Source: Cystobasidium ongulense (lineage: Eukaryota; Basidiomycota; Cystobasidiomycetes; Cystobasidiales; Cystobasidiaceae). From it: a stretch of 64,000 nt of DNA. The DNA lies in contig BQUP01000006.1 of the NCBI GenBank assembly GCA_022835595.1, positions 1,556,020 through 1,620,019 of the forward strand, in the 5' to 3' direction. This document shows positions 43,988-55,897 of this stretch, piece by piece. Position 1 is the first letter of the stretch; each line of letters starts with the position of its first letter. The notes beneath the pieces are model-generated. The model was not told the origin of the DNA. It searched no databases and saw nothing but the letters and a program-made list of their open reading frames with translations. The position numbers were made by a program, and so were the translations under genes.

Positions 43988-44866
43988 CTAGAATACAGAC
44001 TGAATCGATGCGACCTCGTTCAGGATTTCCTTCCAGCCATCGACAGTGTCACCATTCTTTTGTGGGGATTCCCTGAGCTCTGAAGGCATCAAAATCGGTA
44101 CGGCCCTGGCTACTTTTCCGCAAATGAGCACCACTAGAGTGAATCCGGCACAATCTTTTCGCTGCCCGCCCTGGCTCTGAAGGTTGCGCCAGACGCCCTG
44201 CATTTCAGGTCTTGTGGACAATAGTTCTTTGACCGGTATAACCTGCACCCAGTTGACTGTGAGCTGCTTGGTCCGCCTGCTGGAAGGTGCTTTAGATAAC
44301 ACCATGTCGACGATTGGAACCGTTTTCGCATGGTTCAGCCCAGCTTTCATAGGGAAAACACCCGCAGTGCTGATTCCCATGGTGTGCAGCAAAGGGCGGT
44401 GGGCGCGGGTAAATTCGTAGAGAGCTTTATTGATCTCCATTGGGGTTTCCATTGGGATTGGACCTATATCGCTCCTTGTCGTCTTGGGTGGTGCTTCCGT
44501 GACTCGCTGGCACTGCGAAGAGACTCAGCTCAGCATCTACCCGGGTGCAATACGTCCGCGCGAAGCAGGCGGAAGACTGACTACGTGCTTGTGATCTTTC
44601 CAATCGTTGACTTGGCAGTCTCGGCTCTGACCATTCGTACATCCATGTGCAGAACAGTAGTCAGTCTCCCTTCGTAGCATATGTCTGGCCTAATGGAGTT
44701 AACAGGGCTCACGCAGTAATGCACTGTGGAAATTGAGCCGAGTTGTCAGCCAACGCGAAATCCCCTGATCCAGTGTAACCTCACCTTTACAGCGATTACA
44801 TCGCTTCATACTTGTACCAGTTCCCAGCTCACGGGCCGCTTTGCCACAGGCTGTACACGCGCTCAT
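43988..44866 (-). CDS. MYND-type zinc-finger protein
   Basis: Exons (minus) 44785-44866, 44713-44723, 44585-44626 and 43988-44512 give 219 residues. The MYND finger is assembled from the first three exons: CTACGKAARELG, KRCNRCKG, then VHYC from an 11-nt exon, and SRDCQVNDWKDHKH. All eight zinc ligands of the C4-C2-HC pattern are present. The remaining 160 residues show no second domain (KALYEFTRAHRPLLHTMG, LLSTRPEMQGVWRNLQ). MYND fingers bind proline-rich partners; the partner is unknown. An upstream in-frame ATG at 44953 would add a hydrophobic segment (TWCFVAFILIFTL), which seems unlikely for a MYND protein. Confidence 0.82.
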
Positions 44867-45400
44867 GGAGGTTGAGCTGAACGAGTGCAGAGTAAAGATC
44901 AGAATGAATGCCACAAAGCACCAAGTGGCAATAGAGATTAAGGTATCCATTAGGTGAGCAGAAAGAAGAAGAGTAACCGTTTGTGCTTTCGTACCTGTCT
45001 TGCTAAGAGGGTCCGTTTTTAAGCATATGTACATCCGGGAGGTCGATCGGCACTATTGACTATTGTTGAGGACAATCAAATAATTCAATGGCAGAGAGGA
45101 CAATGGCGATAGTTTCTATGATCATGTAGCATGGTCTTGCGATTAATCTGGCTGATAGAACTGAAGATAGCGGTGTCGGGGATTGAAAGCCGACCCCGAT
45201 GGCGGACAGGACTGGCCAAAAACATCTTCTTGAAGTTGGCAAAGAGGTAAGTATTCAGTCATGAGGGATGAGGTATCAGCAACTTCCGAAAATCACTTCA
45301 ACTCCAATAGGAGCCTGCTTGTTGAAATGGGCTTGGACAACTGTGGCTGCGCCCCTTATTGGATCTAACAAGTATGCTTCGCAGAAAAAGATTGCCATGA
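44867..45400. other. Intergenic region upstream of MYND gene
   Basis: 530 bp between the MYND gene start and the tRNA gene. Only short frames without features. Confidence 0.35.
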
Positions 45401-45474
45401 GGCTGGTTGGCGCAGTTGGTTAGCGCGTATGCTTTACACGCATAAGGTCGCCGGTTCAACCCCGGCACTAGTCA
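45401..45474 (+). tRNA. tRNA-Val (UAC), intronless
   Basis: A full cloverleaf can be folded. The acceptor strand GGCTGGT pairs with ACTAGTC, allowing two G-U pairs, with discriminator A. The D stem is GCGC/GCGC around AGTTGGTTA. The anticodon stem TATGC/GCATA encloses TTTACAC, putting TAC at positions 34-36. The variable loop is AGGTC, and the T arm is GCCGG-TTCAACC-CCGGC. The internal A box (TGGCGCAGTTGG) and B box (GGTTCAACCC) match Pol III promoters. There is no intron in the anticodon loop and no encoded CCA. Confidence 0.96.
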
Positions 45475-45918
45475 TCGATAGTTTTTTGCATCTCTCCTGC
45501 CTCTTCTCGTCGATGTTGTAACAGGCTGAGCCACCTTTTTGTGGTATGCTGAAGCTGGGAGTCGCTCGACGTATCTGCATCAACCCTAAGTTTCAGCATG
45601 AACGTAATTTTACATGTTTGCACAACACTCACACTCTCGCGGAATGCACTGGACCGCATGATACCATACAACTCTGCAATATTTCGGCACGTGCAATAAT
45701 AATGCTAAATGGAGGTGTCCGAATGCTCGCAATTCAAACCTTTTTGTGATCATCGAAGATCATCACGAGCTGTTGTATAAGTACGATCCCCTGGTAGCAT
45801 TCCTAGCAGCTAAGGAAGATGCCTTTTTATTGAATATGCCAGAGCACAGCGACCAACCTTACGAAAACCGCCACCGCGTCTCTTTCGTTCCGAACGACAC
45901 GTCGCTTCGGCCGTCACG
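45475..45918. other. Intergenic region downstream of tRNA
   Basis: A short run TTTTTT at 45481-45486, seven bases after the tRNA, is a plausible Pol III terminator. The rest is non-coding and includes the promoter of the RING-CH gene. Confidence 0.5.
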
Positions 45919-47300
45919 ATGGATGATTGGGACGACATTGTACGGGATGCAGGCGAGGATCATTTCGAAGATACACAAGACTCAATGAACGATGAGGCAG
46001 ATCCAAGCAATCCATCGATAGTCCCTGACAACGCGGGCCCAATTGAGAAGACTGAACAGCCTGCCGACGCTGTCGATCACGATATTCCGGCGACTGACGA
46101 AGAGCAGTGCCGTATATGCTTCTGTGGTGCAGAAGAGGAACCAGAGCTAGGAGTAAGCTGATCTCAAGAGCGACCTAGTATCACCCAGCTGACTACTCGC
46201 TGTCTTTACGTGTCGACAGCGCCTCATCAGCCCTTGTCTATGTCGAGGGTCGATGTCCAAAGTGCACGTAAGCAACGCTATAACAGCGGCATGTCGCCCG
46301 ATACTGACAAGACAACTATATTCAGATCAATTGCCTCAACAGATGGAGGAACGCTTCGGCTGGACGCAAGTCATTTTATCAATGCGACCAATGTGGATAT
46401 CGGTATAGAATCCAACGAGCCAAGATAGCAGGTCTAGCCGAGAACAAAGGTGGGTCGGATCACATTTCGACAAGCAGATTGTTCCAGCTGAGTCATCGCC
46501 ATAAACCTGCAACAGCTGCACTTGCCACTCTAGCAATGTCCTTCTTCTTCATACTGGTCATGATGAACGGTCTAATCGGTAACTGGTTACTCCACAAAGC
46601 CCGAAGCGAAGATAGTATCCTAGGAGCTGTGTTCTTCCAAGGTCCAAACCTAGACGATTACGCGTATTCTAGTTTTTCATACAGAGATAGCTATCTGCCT
46701 CTCGAAGCAGTAGGCCAAGCTGTTGATCTAGCACAGAAAGTAGTAACAGAAGGTCTATCAGGGTCAAATATAAATAAAAAGAAGAAGAAGAGCAAGAGCA
46801 AAGGAGAAAAATCTAACAAGATGATTAGGGTTGAATACAAGGACGCAGATGGACAAACAGCTTATAGAATGGTTAAACAAGGCAAAACTTCGAAATTACC
46901 TGGAATATCTAAGAAAGTAATCAATTCGCTTAAACGGATAGTTAGTTTCTTAGCAGTTGGAATCTCAATGACTGGTATTGGAAGTTTCTTCTGGTTGATT
47001 TTAACACTTCCACTTTGGTAAGAACAATTCAGCTTCATTAAAGGCTACTCCCTAGCATTTTTGACTGATGGCACTCTGCTTTACAGGCCTTTGCATCCAT
47101 TTCGGAATGGACTCTTTCGATCCCTCAGAGGAACCAGAGATGCGAGAGGCGGTTTATCACCAATGGGTACTGTCCTAGTCGTACTTTTCGTTCTAGTAGG
47201 GCTTATCAAAAGTGTCCATATGTGTTGGAGGTTAGCAAATAGAACAGCAAAAATGATTCTACAGCGGGCGGAAACGGGAATATTAGAAGTAACTGCATGA
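45919..47300 (+). CDS. RING-CH (MARCH-type) membrane E3 ubiquitin ligase
   Basis: Exons 45919-46152, 46220-46267, 46326-46449, 46516-47017 and 47087-47300 give 373 residues. An acidic N-terminus (about 60 residues) leads into the RING-variant finger CRICFCG...CLCRGSMSKVHINCLNRW...CDQCGYRY, a C4HC3 RING-CH. Hydrophobic segments follow: LATLAMSFFFILVMMNGLIG (about 145-165), a run near residue 280 (SFFWLILTLPLW), and TVLVVLFVLVGLI near the C-terminus. A Lys-rich cytosolic loop (NKKKKKSKSKG) sits between them. It likely ubiquitinates membrane clients. The 3' exons use noticeably more A/T-ending codons than exon 1. Confidence 0.9.
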
Positions 47301-47654
47301 TATACGTAAGCAACAGGTATACTCGAAGGTGGTTCTGAGAACGAGGTCGTTCAGCAGTATTGAAAGTTATGTAGGTACGAGTATGAGAAGTATAATCTTT
47401 GTCGTTGAACCCGGAATATAGCGTGTATTACACTTCATGTTAGAAAAAGAGGGAAGAGGGGAGGACGTAATAACTCGAGTGGAAGTGAAAATTGTAGCAT
47501 AAATCACAAATATTGAACGTGGGGCACAGTAAATATGCGAGCTAGCTGTTGAGGCATCGAAGCGGCCATCGCATACAACCACCGCCCTTATAGGATTCGA
47601 ACAGATCGCGTATAGACCCCATATGTGTTATCTATCCGTTTAGCTCTGCTCAAA

Positions 47655-48823
47655 CTTAAGCTGACTTGTCTTCGGCGTCCTTCTTGGCCTCGGCTTTCGC
47701 CTTTGCAGCGGCTTGCCCCTTCTTAATCTTGGTGTTGATGACTGTGCCTGGAAGCGAGAAGAACAGAAGGTGTTAGTATGTCATGTTCAGACTCTTGCTC
47801 ATGTACAAACGAGATGACTTACCCAACACAAAGTTAACAAAAGAGAAGAACGGAACCCAAGTTTCTGCAGGCAAGAACTTTTGTGCGACGATCAAAGAAG
47901 CAGGACCAGTGACCCAAGCTAACTTCATTACGGACAGAATTTGCATCTGTACGAATTTGATGATCGCATTTATAGAAGTAGCTCCGTTTATAACTGCGAC
48001 TGAAGCGAGATAGACGCTCAATTGGATTGGAGCGATGACTAGATTTGAAGCTAGAATCATAGCGACTGTTGCAGAGGCATAGATGTAATCCAATTAGTAT
48101 GGGACTAGTATGGTGTACGAAGTTGATAGTGAAACCCACTCTTGGATTTGGGGGATGTCCTGCCTGCGAAAGCCTTCTGGAGAAGGGACATGAGGACGTG
48201 CGCAAGCGGGGCGCTGACGAAGAAGCCTGGAGACGTTGATTAGCAACAGGTTAGTCTATTGCGTTTTATATAGAGCCCACCATAAGCAGAGAGCTTCAAG
48301 GCTCGCTTGTTGGCTTTGACTAGGTCAAGTGGCAGTATGCCAGATCTCTGGTAAGGCTGCAATCCAGCTCTCAGCCAAAGACCTGATGAGGAAGATTGAG
48401 GGATGACCTACAGCAGGACGGGTACCGGAGAGGTATGTAGCGAGGTTTTCCTGCATTCGCAGAGCGTGTCAGCGTGTATTTGATATATCTTGCGGAGGAC
48501 CGGCTTTGGGCGCGGTGATTGCCGAGCGCGGGGGATACAGCAAGTCTCAGAAAACCAACGGGGATGGAAGAGCTTACCTGGACAAAGTTGAGGGCAGCAT
48601 TGGTGACACTGTGGGATGGGGATGGTTAGTATACTTGGAGTGTATGTGAGATGGCACAGTGGCTCACGCTTTTGTGAGGATGGGATGGAGCACCAGGCTG
48701 GAGGTTGCAAGCGGGGGGTTGGGTCAGTCAATTCCGCATGAAGAAGACGACGAGGACTAAGTTAGCCCACCTCTGGAGATACTTCTCGAGCAGCGGGTTG
48801 CGTTTGTTGGTGATGACTGTCAT
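47655..48823 (-). CDS. Mpv17/PMP22-family membrane protein
   Basis: A multi-exon minus-strand gene from ATG 48823 (exon 1, 48771-48823: MTVITNKRNPLLEKYLQ) through exon 2 (48668-48697, LVLHPILTKA), VTNAALNFVQ, NLATYLSGTRPA, RSGILPLDLVKANKRALKLS, FFVSAPLAHVLMSLLQKAF, the long exon around 47822-48090 (ASNLVIAPIQLSVYLASVAV, KLAWVTGPASLIVAQKFLP, WVPFFSFVNFVLG), and a short Lys/Ala-rich end, TKIKKGQAAAKAKAEAKK. Order and segment lengths match Mpv17/PMP22 proteins of mitochondrial inner or peroxisomal membranes; fungal PMP22-like members have this domain order. Not every junction was verified. Divergent from the next gene by about 480 bp. Confidence 0.8.
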
Positions 48824-49304
48824 GGTGAAGCGCGTGCTGATGGTACGTGTTGTGTTGATGGACGAGTTCAGTTGCAGAGAAGCAGAGACGATACAGCTTC
48901 TTTATCGATTGAATGCCGCCTCGCTTATTCGATTTGCCCCGAGACGACAGTCATTACAACTCCATTATTGCAAGTTGAGGACAGTCAGGATTGTCTGTAG
49001 AGTCGGCAAGTACGCTTGCGGACGGAGCAGACGACCATCCGAGTGCCGCTGTCGTGGTTAGAAAGACCGATACAACGTGACTTGGCTTGACCAGGAGGAC
49101 AGCGACACCGTTTTACAATGAGCTTGGAATACCACTTGAGCGAGAGAGACTCTCGGCGTAGCTAGCTTTCATCGATGCCATCCAGCTTCAGTGTCCTCGA
49201 CGAGTCTGACTGATGAATGCCTTCATGCGCCGCCACCTTCAACTGCTTGTTATGCTGCCGACTGGACCATCACTACACCACACCCACACAGACAGACAGG
49301 CACG

Positions 49305-52202
49305 ATGGAGGCGGCATCCCGCCTGTCGAGTCTGCCCACACGCTCGACTCCGCATTCCTCGCGCAGACTCAGCTCAAACAGCAGCTTGTCAAGTCTGTCC
49401 GAGCTTGGGATGCTAGAGCCGCGTCGACCTTCATCAAGCGGCAGCAGCAAGACCATCACCAGCAGTCCGAGCAGCAGCGTACATAGCAATAATAGTAGCA
49501 GCAACATGATGAAGAAGCTCGGATCGCGCTTCACCCTCAAGCGCAAGGATGGAGCTAGCGCATCAACAACTTCAGAAGATGCAATTGAAGAACTGGCTGA
49601 TGAGAACGAAGCTGTGCAGGCGACTGCCAGGCCAAGAGGTGGAAGGACCCTCACATCCTCGAATGCCAGTAGAGCCAGACCATCCAGCATGTACGGCAGC
49701 TTGAGCCAGGTGGGTCGCCCCGTCCACTCTTCGCGTTCCAATCCTGGTAAACAAGCACAAACACGACTATTCTCCTCCTACAGAGCGGCGATCCGAACAG
49801 ATTGAGGCATAGATCAAGCATATCTAATTTGGTAAGACAGGCGCAGCGTGCTTTCTCACACACACGCTAACCCATCGCCCATCAGAACTCTTCAAGCAGC
49901 TCAACTGCAAGCACCTCCAGCAATGGTGGCAATAATGCGAGCGTGCAAAGACAGCCTGGCACACTCAGACATAGGGCAAGCATGTCGAGCCTTGTAAGCT
50001 ATTCGAGCCTGAACGAGGATAATCGAGCGTCAATCTGACCCATCTTGGCCTCTGCAGTCCGGCTCCGATAACGGTGCTACAAGTCCTCCCATGACTGCTC
50101 GTCGACAGCCCGGAACCCTTCGCCACAGAAGTAGCATATCCAGCCTTGTAGGTTGCATGCTTCCTTTCTGACTTGTCAATGCGTTCATTGACTCTTCCTG
50201 TCTTTACCAGTCTGGTTCACTTTCTAAAGACAATAATGTCACAAGCCCGCCAAGTACTGCTGTCCGTCAACCTGGTGCTTTACGCCATAGAAGCAGCATC
50301 ACCTCTCTTTCTTCAGTCGCTATAGTCAACTCTGCAGGGTCACGGCCAGCTATTTCTACTCAACCTGTACCTTTACGTATGCGAACAATGTCAACAACTG
50401 CAGCTCCAACACGGCTCTCTAATTTCCCACCAAGCGCAAATGAAAGTAGCAATACAAGTGCGATTGGTTCTTTGAGCAATGCAAGAAGATTATCAGCTAC
50501 ACATACTGGGTTAGCTTCTTTACGTGCTAGAACTACTTCACTCATATCACCCCCTAAAGCTATGGGATCGTCATCTGGTTTGAATAGGCCGGCCGCGGGT
50601 AATGGTAGTACTGCAATGGGAGATACTTCAATAGCCAGAAGAGGTATCCCTAAATCTAGTACCACTTCTATCGCTCGTATAGCTTCTACAAGCTCTTCAA
50701 CTTCAACCTCATCTTCGTCAATGTCACATAAACGAATAGGTTCATTGGCAAATAGGTCACATTTTGATTCTACTCCTAAATCATCATCGACGACAGCAGG
50801 CGGTCTTAGAAGGCTACAAAAAGAATCCATGGTTGAAAACTCTCCTGGTCTAGAGGATTTGGTAAATAATACTACATTACAAATGGCAGACTTGAAGGAT
50901 ATGCTCTCTCCGATTGCAGTCTCTAGAATTTCTGCGAATTATAACAAGGTCAATCATCATGTCGTTGGCTCTTCTACAGCGAATCTTCAAGATGTAAAGA
51001 GAATGAACACGAGAACACCGATTGATAGATCGAAAGAAAAGGATGAAATTGAAAATAGCTTCAGTTCACCTTCTAAATCGTCTTTACCTGTTCTACATAG
51101 GACTGCTTCATCGACGAAGACCACGAAGGATGGATCAACCTCTCCTTCACCTAATAAGAATCGTATCAAGAGCGGAACAAGCCCGAAGAAAGCGAGCAGA
51201 CTCGGAACTTCACGTGTAGATGGATCGTCTGAAACTGGAAAGCATATAGCTACTATACTTACTCTGGATGGTTTACCTGTTTTACCAGGTTCTAGATCAT
51301 TAGGACAGCCTCTAAAGGCACAGCCATTCCCCTCTTCTTCTTCTTCAAACTCTAAAAGACAACTCTCTCCTTCGCCTGCTCTACCCAATTTATCGCATGA
51401 AGCAAAGCTAGCAACAACACCTCGAATACGGACGACGAAGGAATCTTCAGATATGACTGATGATGATGAGATGGAGAAATTACTTTCTCAAGAAGGATTT
51501 TTATCACCTGCTAGAAATCTAGCAGGTGACAGTAGTACTCTACTCATGCAGAATGATTTGTCTAATGTTATGATGACTCCGCTGAGAACAGAAGATGGTC
51601 AAGCTTCTTCTTCTTCGCGAGCTCGGCGAGAGGAGGAAGCACACGCTATAGAAGAGGAGGAACGGAAAGCTCTGATTGAGAGATCAGTAGCGGAAGAGAG
51701 GGAAAAGGTTCAGATCGAAATGAAAGTTGAGATGGATAAAGAAAGGATGCTGCTTGAAGCAAGACTAAAAGAACAAGCGGACATCACACAAAGGAAGTTA
51801 GAAGAGAGCCAGATAGAACTCCGTAAACAATCAAAGGAAGTAATAACATTGCAAAAAATGTTAGCTAATGAAGCAAAAAGTGCAGTTAAATTAGTTCAAT
51901 TACAAAGTCAATTGTCTCAACAAGAAGCTTATGAATCTAATATTCGTAGAATGAAAAGAGATTTAGAGGATTCCCGAAAGCTTTTAGAAAAGGAGAAAAT
52001 AGATAGGATTGTGGAGAAGACTAGAGATACTTGGAAAGGGTATGGTAAAGAATTGGAAATTGAAAAGGATATCGTTAGTGGGCAATTGGAGAGTTTAGAT
52101 CAGTTACGTGGATTGATTGAACATGTTGCAATGTGCGTTGAGAGGAGCTTGCTGGTGTCGAAGGAGGGAGTGATGACTTCACAAAGTAGGAGCGGAGCAT
52201 GA
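49305..52202 (+). CDS. Large low-complexity protein with repeated exons and C-terminal coiled coil
   Basis: Exons 49305-49709, 49784-49831, 49886-49993, 50058-50147 and 50211-52202 (all phase 0) give 880 residues. The N-terminus is Ser-rich with RSTPHSSRRLSS. Exons 2-5 each contain one copy of a basic motif of the form (R)QPG(T/A)LRHR(S/A)S(I/M)(S/T)(S/N)L, the first lacking QPG. Exons 2-4 end exactly after the motif. From about residue 320 the protein is disordered and Ser/Lys-rich; about residues 690-840 form a coiled coil (EEREKVQIEMKVEMDKERML, QLQSQLSQQEAYESNIRRMK). The repeats resemble phosphorylatable basic patches, as in cytoskeletal or cortical adaptors. No homolog recognised. Confidence 0.8.
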
Positions 52203-53464
52203 ATGGTGAAAGTGTAGTTGGCTTGCAGTGCAGTACTGAGTACCGTAGTAGGAGGAGTAGTGGTAGTGGTTGATTTCAAGGCATATACGCCCCTGTATCA
52301 TATAGCTTGTGCGGTTTCCTGCTTGATGCAGTCAGTATACGACGACTCGGAGCTGGATCATGGCCAAATAACACGTGCAACTCGGGAAGAATGTGCGAGT
52401 CGGATGTGCCCGCTCGCATGTTGCTATTGGTTGAGAAGAGACGAACGACTGATGTCCTGCCCTGCTCTGCTCCTGCTTCTTGATTTGTTTCTTTGATTTT
52501 GTTTCTCTTTTTCTTCTTGTTTCTTCGGCCATGCAAGAAACAAGGTATGCCGAAACTCTCGCGTGACTAGATCTATCGGCAAAGCTACCTTGATACAAGC
52601 AAAAGCAAGCGAAGGGAAGAAAGTCGGAGCAGTCCAATTTTATGGGAATGGACACAAGCTTAAGACATACAGTAGCGTGGAATGGCGTGGTCCCTTTGTG
52701 CCTTGTGGATCTTGTTCCTCGTCTTCCCGCCTGTCAAAAGCGCTTGGGAACATAATCTCTCGGATGCAAATCCATCCACCGGGCAAGAGACAGGGCGTGT
52801 TGCTTGACAGGACAGCGCTAAGGAGGATCAGCATGCAGGCAGGCAGGATGGATGGATGATGCAAGGCCGCGACAGGGAGTATGCACGCATTGGTGGCTTA
52901 TCGCCATCAGTCGCTCGGAGATCTGCTTGATCTGATCTGATTTGCGGTAAGGGTGCTCCGTCCGTCGGCAAGCTGTCGGTATCATCCATCACCGCAAGGA
53001 CTGGAGCACTCTCTATTCCAAGCCACCTCTCCCTCTCTATCCATCCATACACGCACAACACACTCGCTCAGCTTGCACGTCGACCTTGGAGACCGGCAAC
53101 TTATTCGACCTCGACGACGTCTGACGGTGGTTGGTAACATACTATTTCCCACGATCCACCTCGAAGGAGCAAGACTTTGACTATCCAGCGAGCTACGGCA
53201 TAAAGACGCTCTAGGCTACAACTGCCTTCACTAGCCCGTCCTAGTCACCCCATCGTCCACTCACACTTCATACACTATCTCTCGCACATTGACCACCCAC
53301 TGTCAATCAGGACTCAGCTCAGGTCCTTGTCCGACTCGGAACACTTCAAACCAAACAAGTCGCACTCCTGATGGGAGTAAAAACATCTTCAACTCGCTTC
53401 TCCTGGTCTTGAGCATCTTTCCATCTCTTTCCCATCCCGTCTCGTCGAATAGTACTCTTTGGAC
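52203..53464. other. Long intergenic region with low-complexity tracts
   Basis: 1.26 kb with no supported gene. It contains a TTTTCTTCTTGTTTCTTC pyrimidine tract near 52508, a GATGGATGGATGAT run near 52849-52860, and a long pyrimidine-rich, CCACTCACAC-like stretch (about 53000-53460) typical of the leader of the following membrane-protein gene. Confidence 0.4.
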
Positions 53465-55897
53465 ATGGATGCCTTTGACAAAGCTGGCCCCGATCAGGTG
53501 TACAACCTGCAGAAAGTTTTCATTCTTGCGACTGCGGTGGGTGGACTATCGATGCTGTACTGTACATTGTCCGCTTACTTGCGCACTGCTTGCATGTGGC
53601 TATACTAGGTCCCCTACTTTGTCCTCGTCTGGGACTGGCTTGCGAACCTCCTGAAGGAATATTCGCTGCTCTTTAGAAACAGCAATAATGGCAGTGGAGG
53701 TGGCAGTCGCAACAACGGCGGCATCCTGTCCATTAAGACTGCATTCGCTGCATCGAGGTGGGTAGATTACACTCTCGTCGAGCTTGTCCTGTAGTCGCTC
53801 ACTCATCCATGCACAACCGCAGGTACACAACCCTCGTCTGGTGCACCTTCGTCGTCGTCGTTCTCGGAAGCGTCGGCCGCCATCCTAGCGTATGCTCCTG
53901 GGCAAAGTACTTTCCATATGGCTATTCAACTACAATGCTGTTCGCGCACTTTGTAATGGTCTTGAGGTGAGGTTCATTACAATCTTCTATAGCTTCTTCC
54001 CTACACTTCCCAATTACCCCTAATTCCACCTACTATACTACCCCTAATTCACCGACCTGTCACGCACCACCCAGACCTGCAGCCTGCTCAAGGCGGCGGC
54101 ATCAACGACCAGAACACTGACGAAACAGTGTTTCGCTCCCTATGCTGCACACAGAACGTACTCAATCTACGAGAGAAAGAAGAAAATCCTCATCTTTCTC
54201 CTCTTCCTGACAGCTCTCGACTATACGCTTCAAATGTCCGCAAATCACGCTGCGACATCCGTCTACCTATCAAGTCAAAATCCAAGCCTTGCAGTCTGTT
54301 TCGTAGTACCCACAAGTCTCCTCTATTCACTCGTATTCATCAGTCCTACGGTCTTTCATCACATCATTCTCGTAATGACCCTATACAAGTCCATTCAACA
54401 TATCCGAGCGACCCGCGCAGGTGGCATCACTTCGATAATGCAAGTCGTGCAGAGGGATCAGATACTCTTTGTCCTGGCAATCTGCTTGATCAATTTTTCG
54501 AATATGGTTCTTGTATTTCAGGGCTCGAATTGGCCATATAGACTTGTGAGCACTCCCTCTTACGCAAGCTACAAAGGCTTCTTTTGTCTGGTTTTAAGAA
54601 AGAAGACCTTTTCTAAGCGGACTTTCTCCTCTGGATACAGATCAATCAGCTTCCAGCAGCTGCTTTCACTCAGAAATTCCTAAGCAGAATCATCTTCAAT
54701 TTAAAACATGTTCAGAAAAAATTAGCTTCTGCAAGTGCAAGTCCAGTAATCACAACTTTAGCCTTATCGCCATCTAGTAGAAGAGGAGAATTTAAATTCG
54801 GAAATGGAAGTGGAGGAAGCCCGAATGATCTTGAACTGGGAGATGATTTCAAATCATCCACTTCTTATATGAACAGTCCAGATATCGGCAAACAAGATAG
54901 AAAAGCTTTCTTCTCTTCCAATGAAGGTAATAATGGAAAGAAAAATGTTTTCACTCTGAAATTTGATCCGAAAATTATAGAAAGGAAACACATGCAGTCT
55001 TTTTCTGCTTCTTCTTCAACAAATTATGCTGCTGCGAAACCATCTCCACTCAATAAAGATGCTTTCAAGATTGAACATGGAAACATCGACTCCTATACTC
55101 TAAGCTCTTATAGACTTCCTTCTCCACGAAGGTTCGAGTCGGATCAAATCGAATCTCCCTACGCTTGTTCGTACAATGATCTGGAAAGACATCCGTCTCC
55201 TACTAGCCCTTCTACTCCTCCGTCAGCGCCGGCCATGGAAGACAGGCATGGTCATCAGCGTACCTCCAGCAGCGGACAGATAGAGCTATCACCTTATTCT
55301 AAGACGGTCAAGATGGACAGTACCAGTTCGGAACGACCTATACGGAGGCAAGAGGAAGAGAGGGCAATTAAACTGTCCGCTGAATCTCATCCTGATGATG
55401 GCCGTCCTGACCCAGCTTCGTATGTTGAGTCAAAAGAAAAGGAAGACCTCGAGTCAACCCGACCTTCATTTGAAAGTGCAAATCGAAGAGCTAGTACGAT
55501 TGATGACCAGCAGAGGTGTATGGATTGGGAACCTCCTAACGTATGGGGAACAAGTCAATCACCACGAGCTTCTCCAATCCCATTCTCTGAAAGGAGATTA
55601 AGTAATTCAATCGCTAGAAATTCTCTATCTATCCAAAGATCTAGACACCCTTCTTTGTCAACTGGTATTCCGAAACCTCATCGTCATTCATTGGATAGCG
55701 GTTCACCTCTTACTGCTTTAGCTGCCACTACTGCTGGTTTGCAGAAAGAATCGGCTATACCTGTAACAGGCCGTCAAAGAGCTTCAGCTTGTTACGCTTC
55801 CATCTTCTCCTTTGATAATGATGAAAGATACGAGGAGGAACATGAAGATGGGATTCCACCTATTCCCACCGACGTTGATGAGGTTAAAATGCCCTAA
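53465..55897 (+). CDS. Multi-pass membrane protein (paralog A)
   Basis: Exons 53465-53536, 53609-53757, 53823-53966, 54155-54545 and 54641-55897 give 670 residues. About six or seven hydrophobic helices occupy residues 15-260 (VPYFVLVWDWLANLL, TLVWCTFVVVVLGSVG, YSTTMLFAHFVMVLR, ILIFLLFLTALDYTLQ, PTSLLYSLVFISPTVFHHII, ILFVLAICLINFSNMVLVF). A Ser-rich, disordered 400-residue cytoplasmic tail follows. The helix layout and a NPSLAVCFVVPT motif match the downstream gene at 57499, so these are tandem paralogs of an uncharacterised, probably basidiomycete-type 7TM family. A receptor-like role is inference. The last exon is strongly A/T-biased at third positions compared with exons 1-4. Confidence 0.82.

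Noticed and set aside
44867-45034. N-terminal signal anchor for the MYND protein from an upstream in-frame ATG
   Set aside because: MYND fingers work in the cytosol or nucleus, and the downstream ATG (44866) gives a normal start directly before the finger.
53967-54154. ACCCCTAATT-type repeats in an intron, reminiscent of telomere repeats
   Set aside because: Only two imperfect copies inside a 188-nt intron of a gene; not an interstitial telomere.
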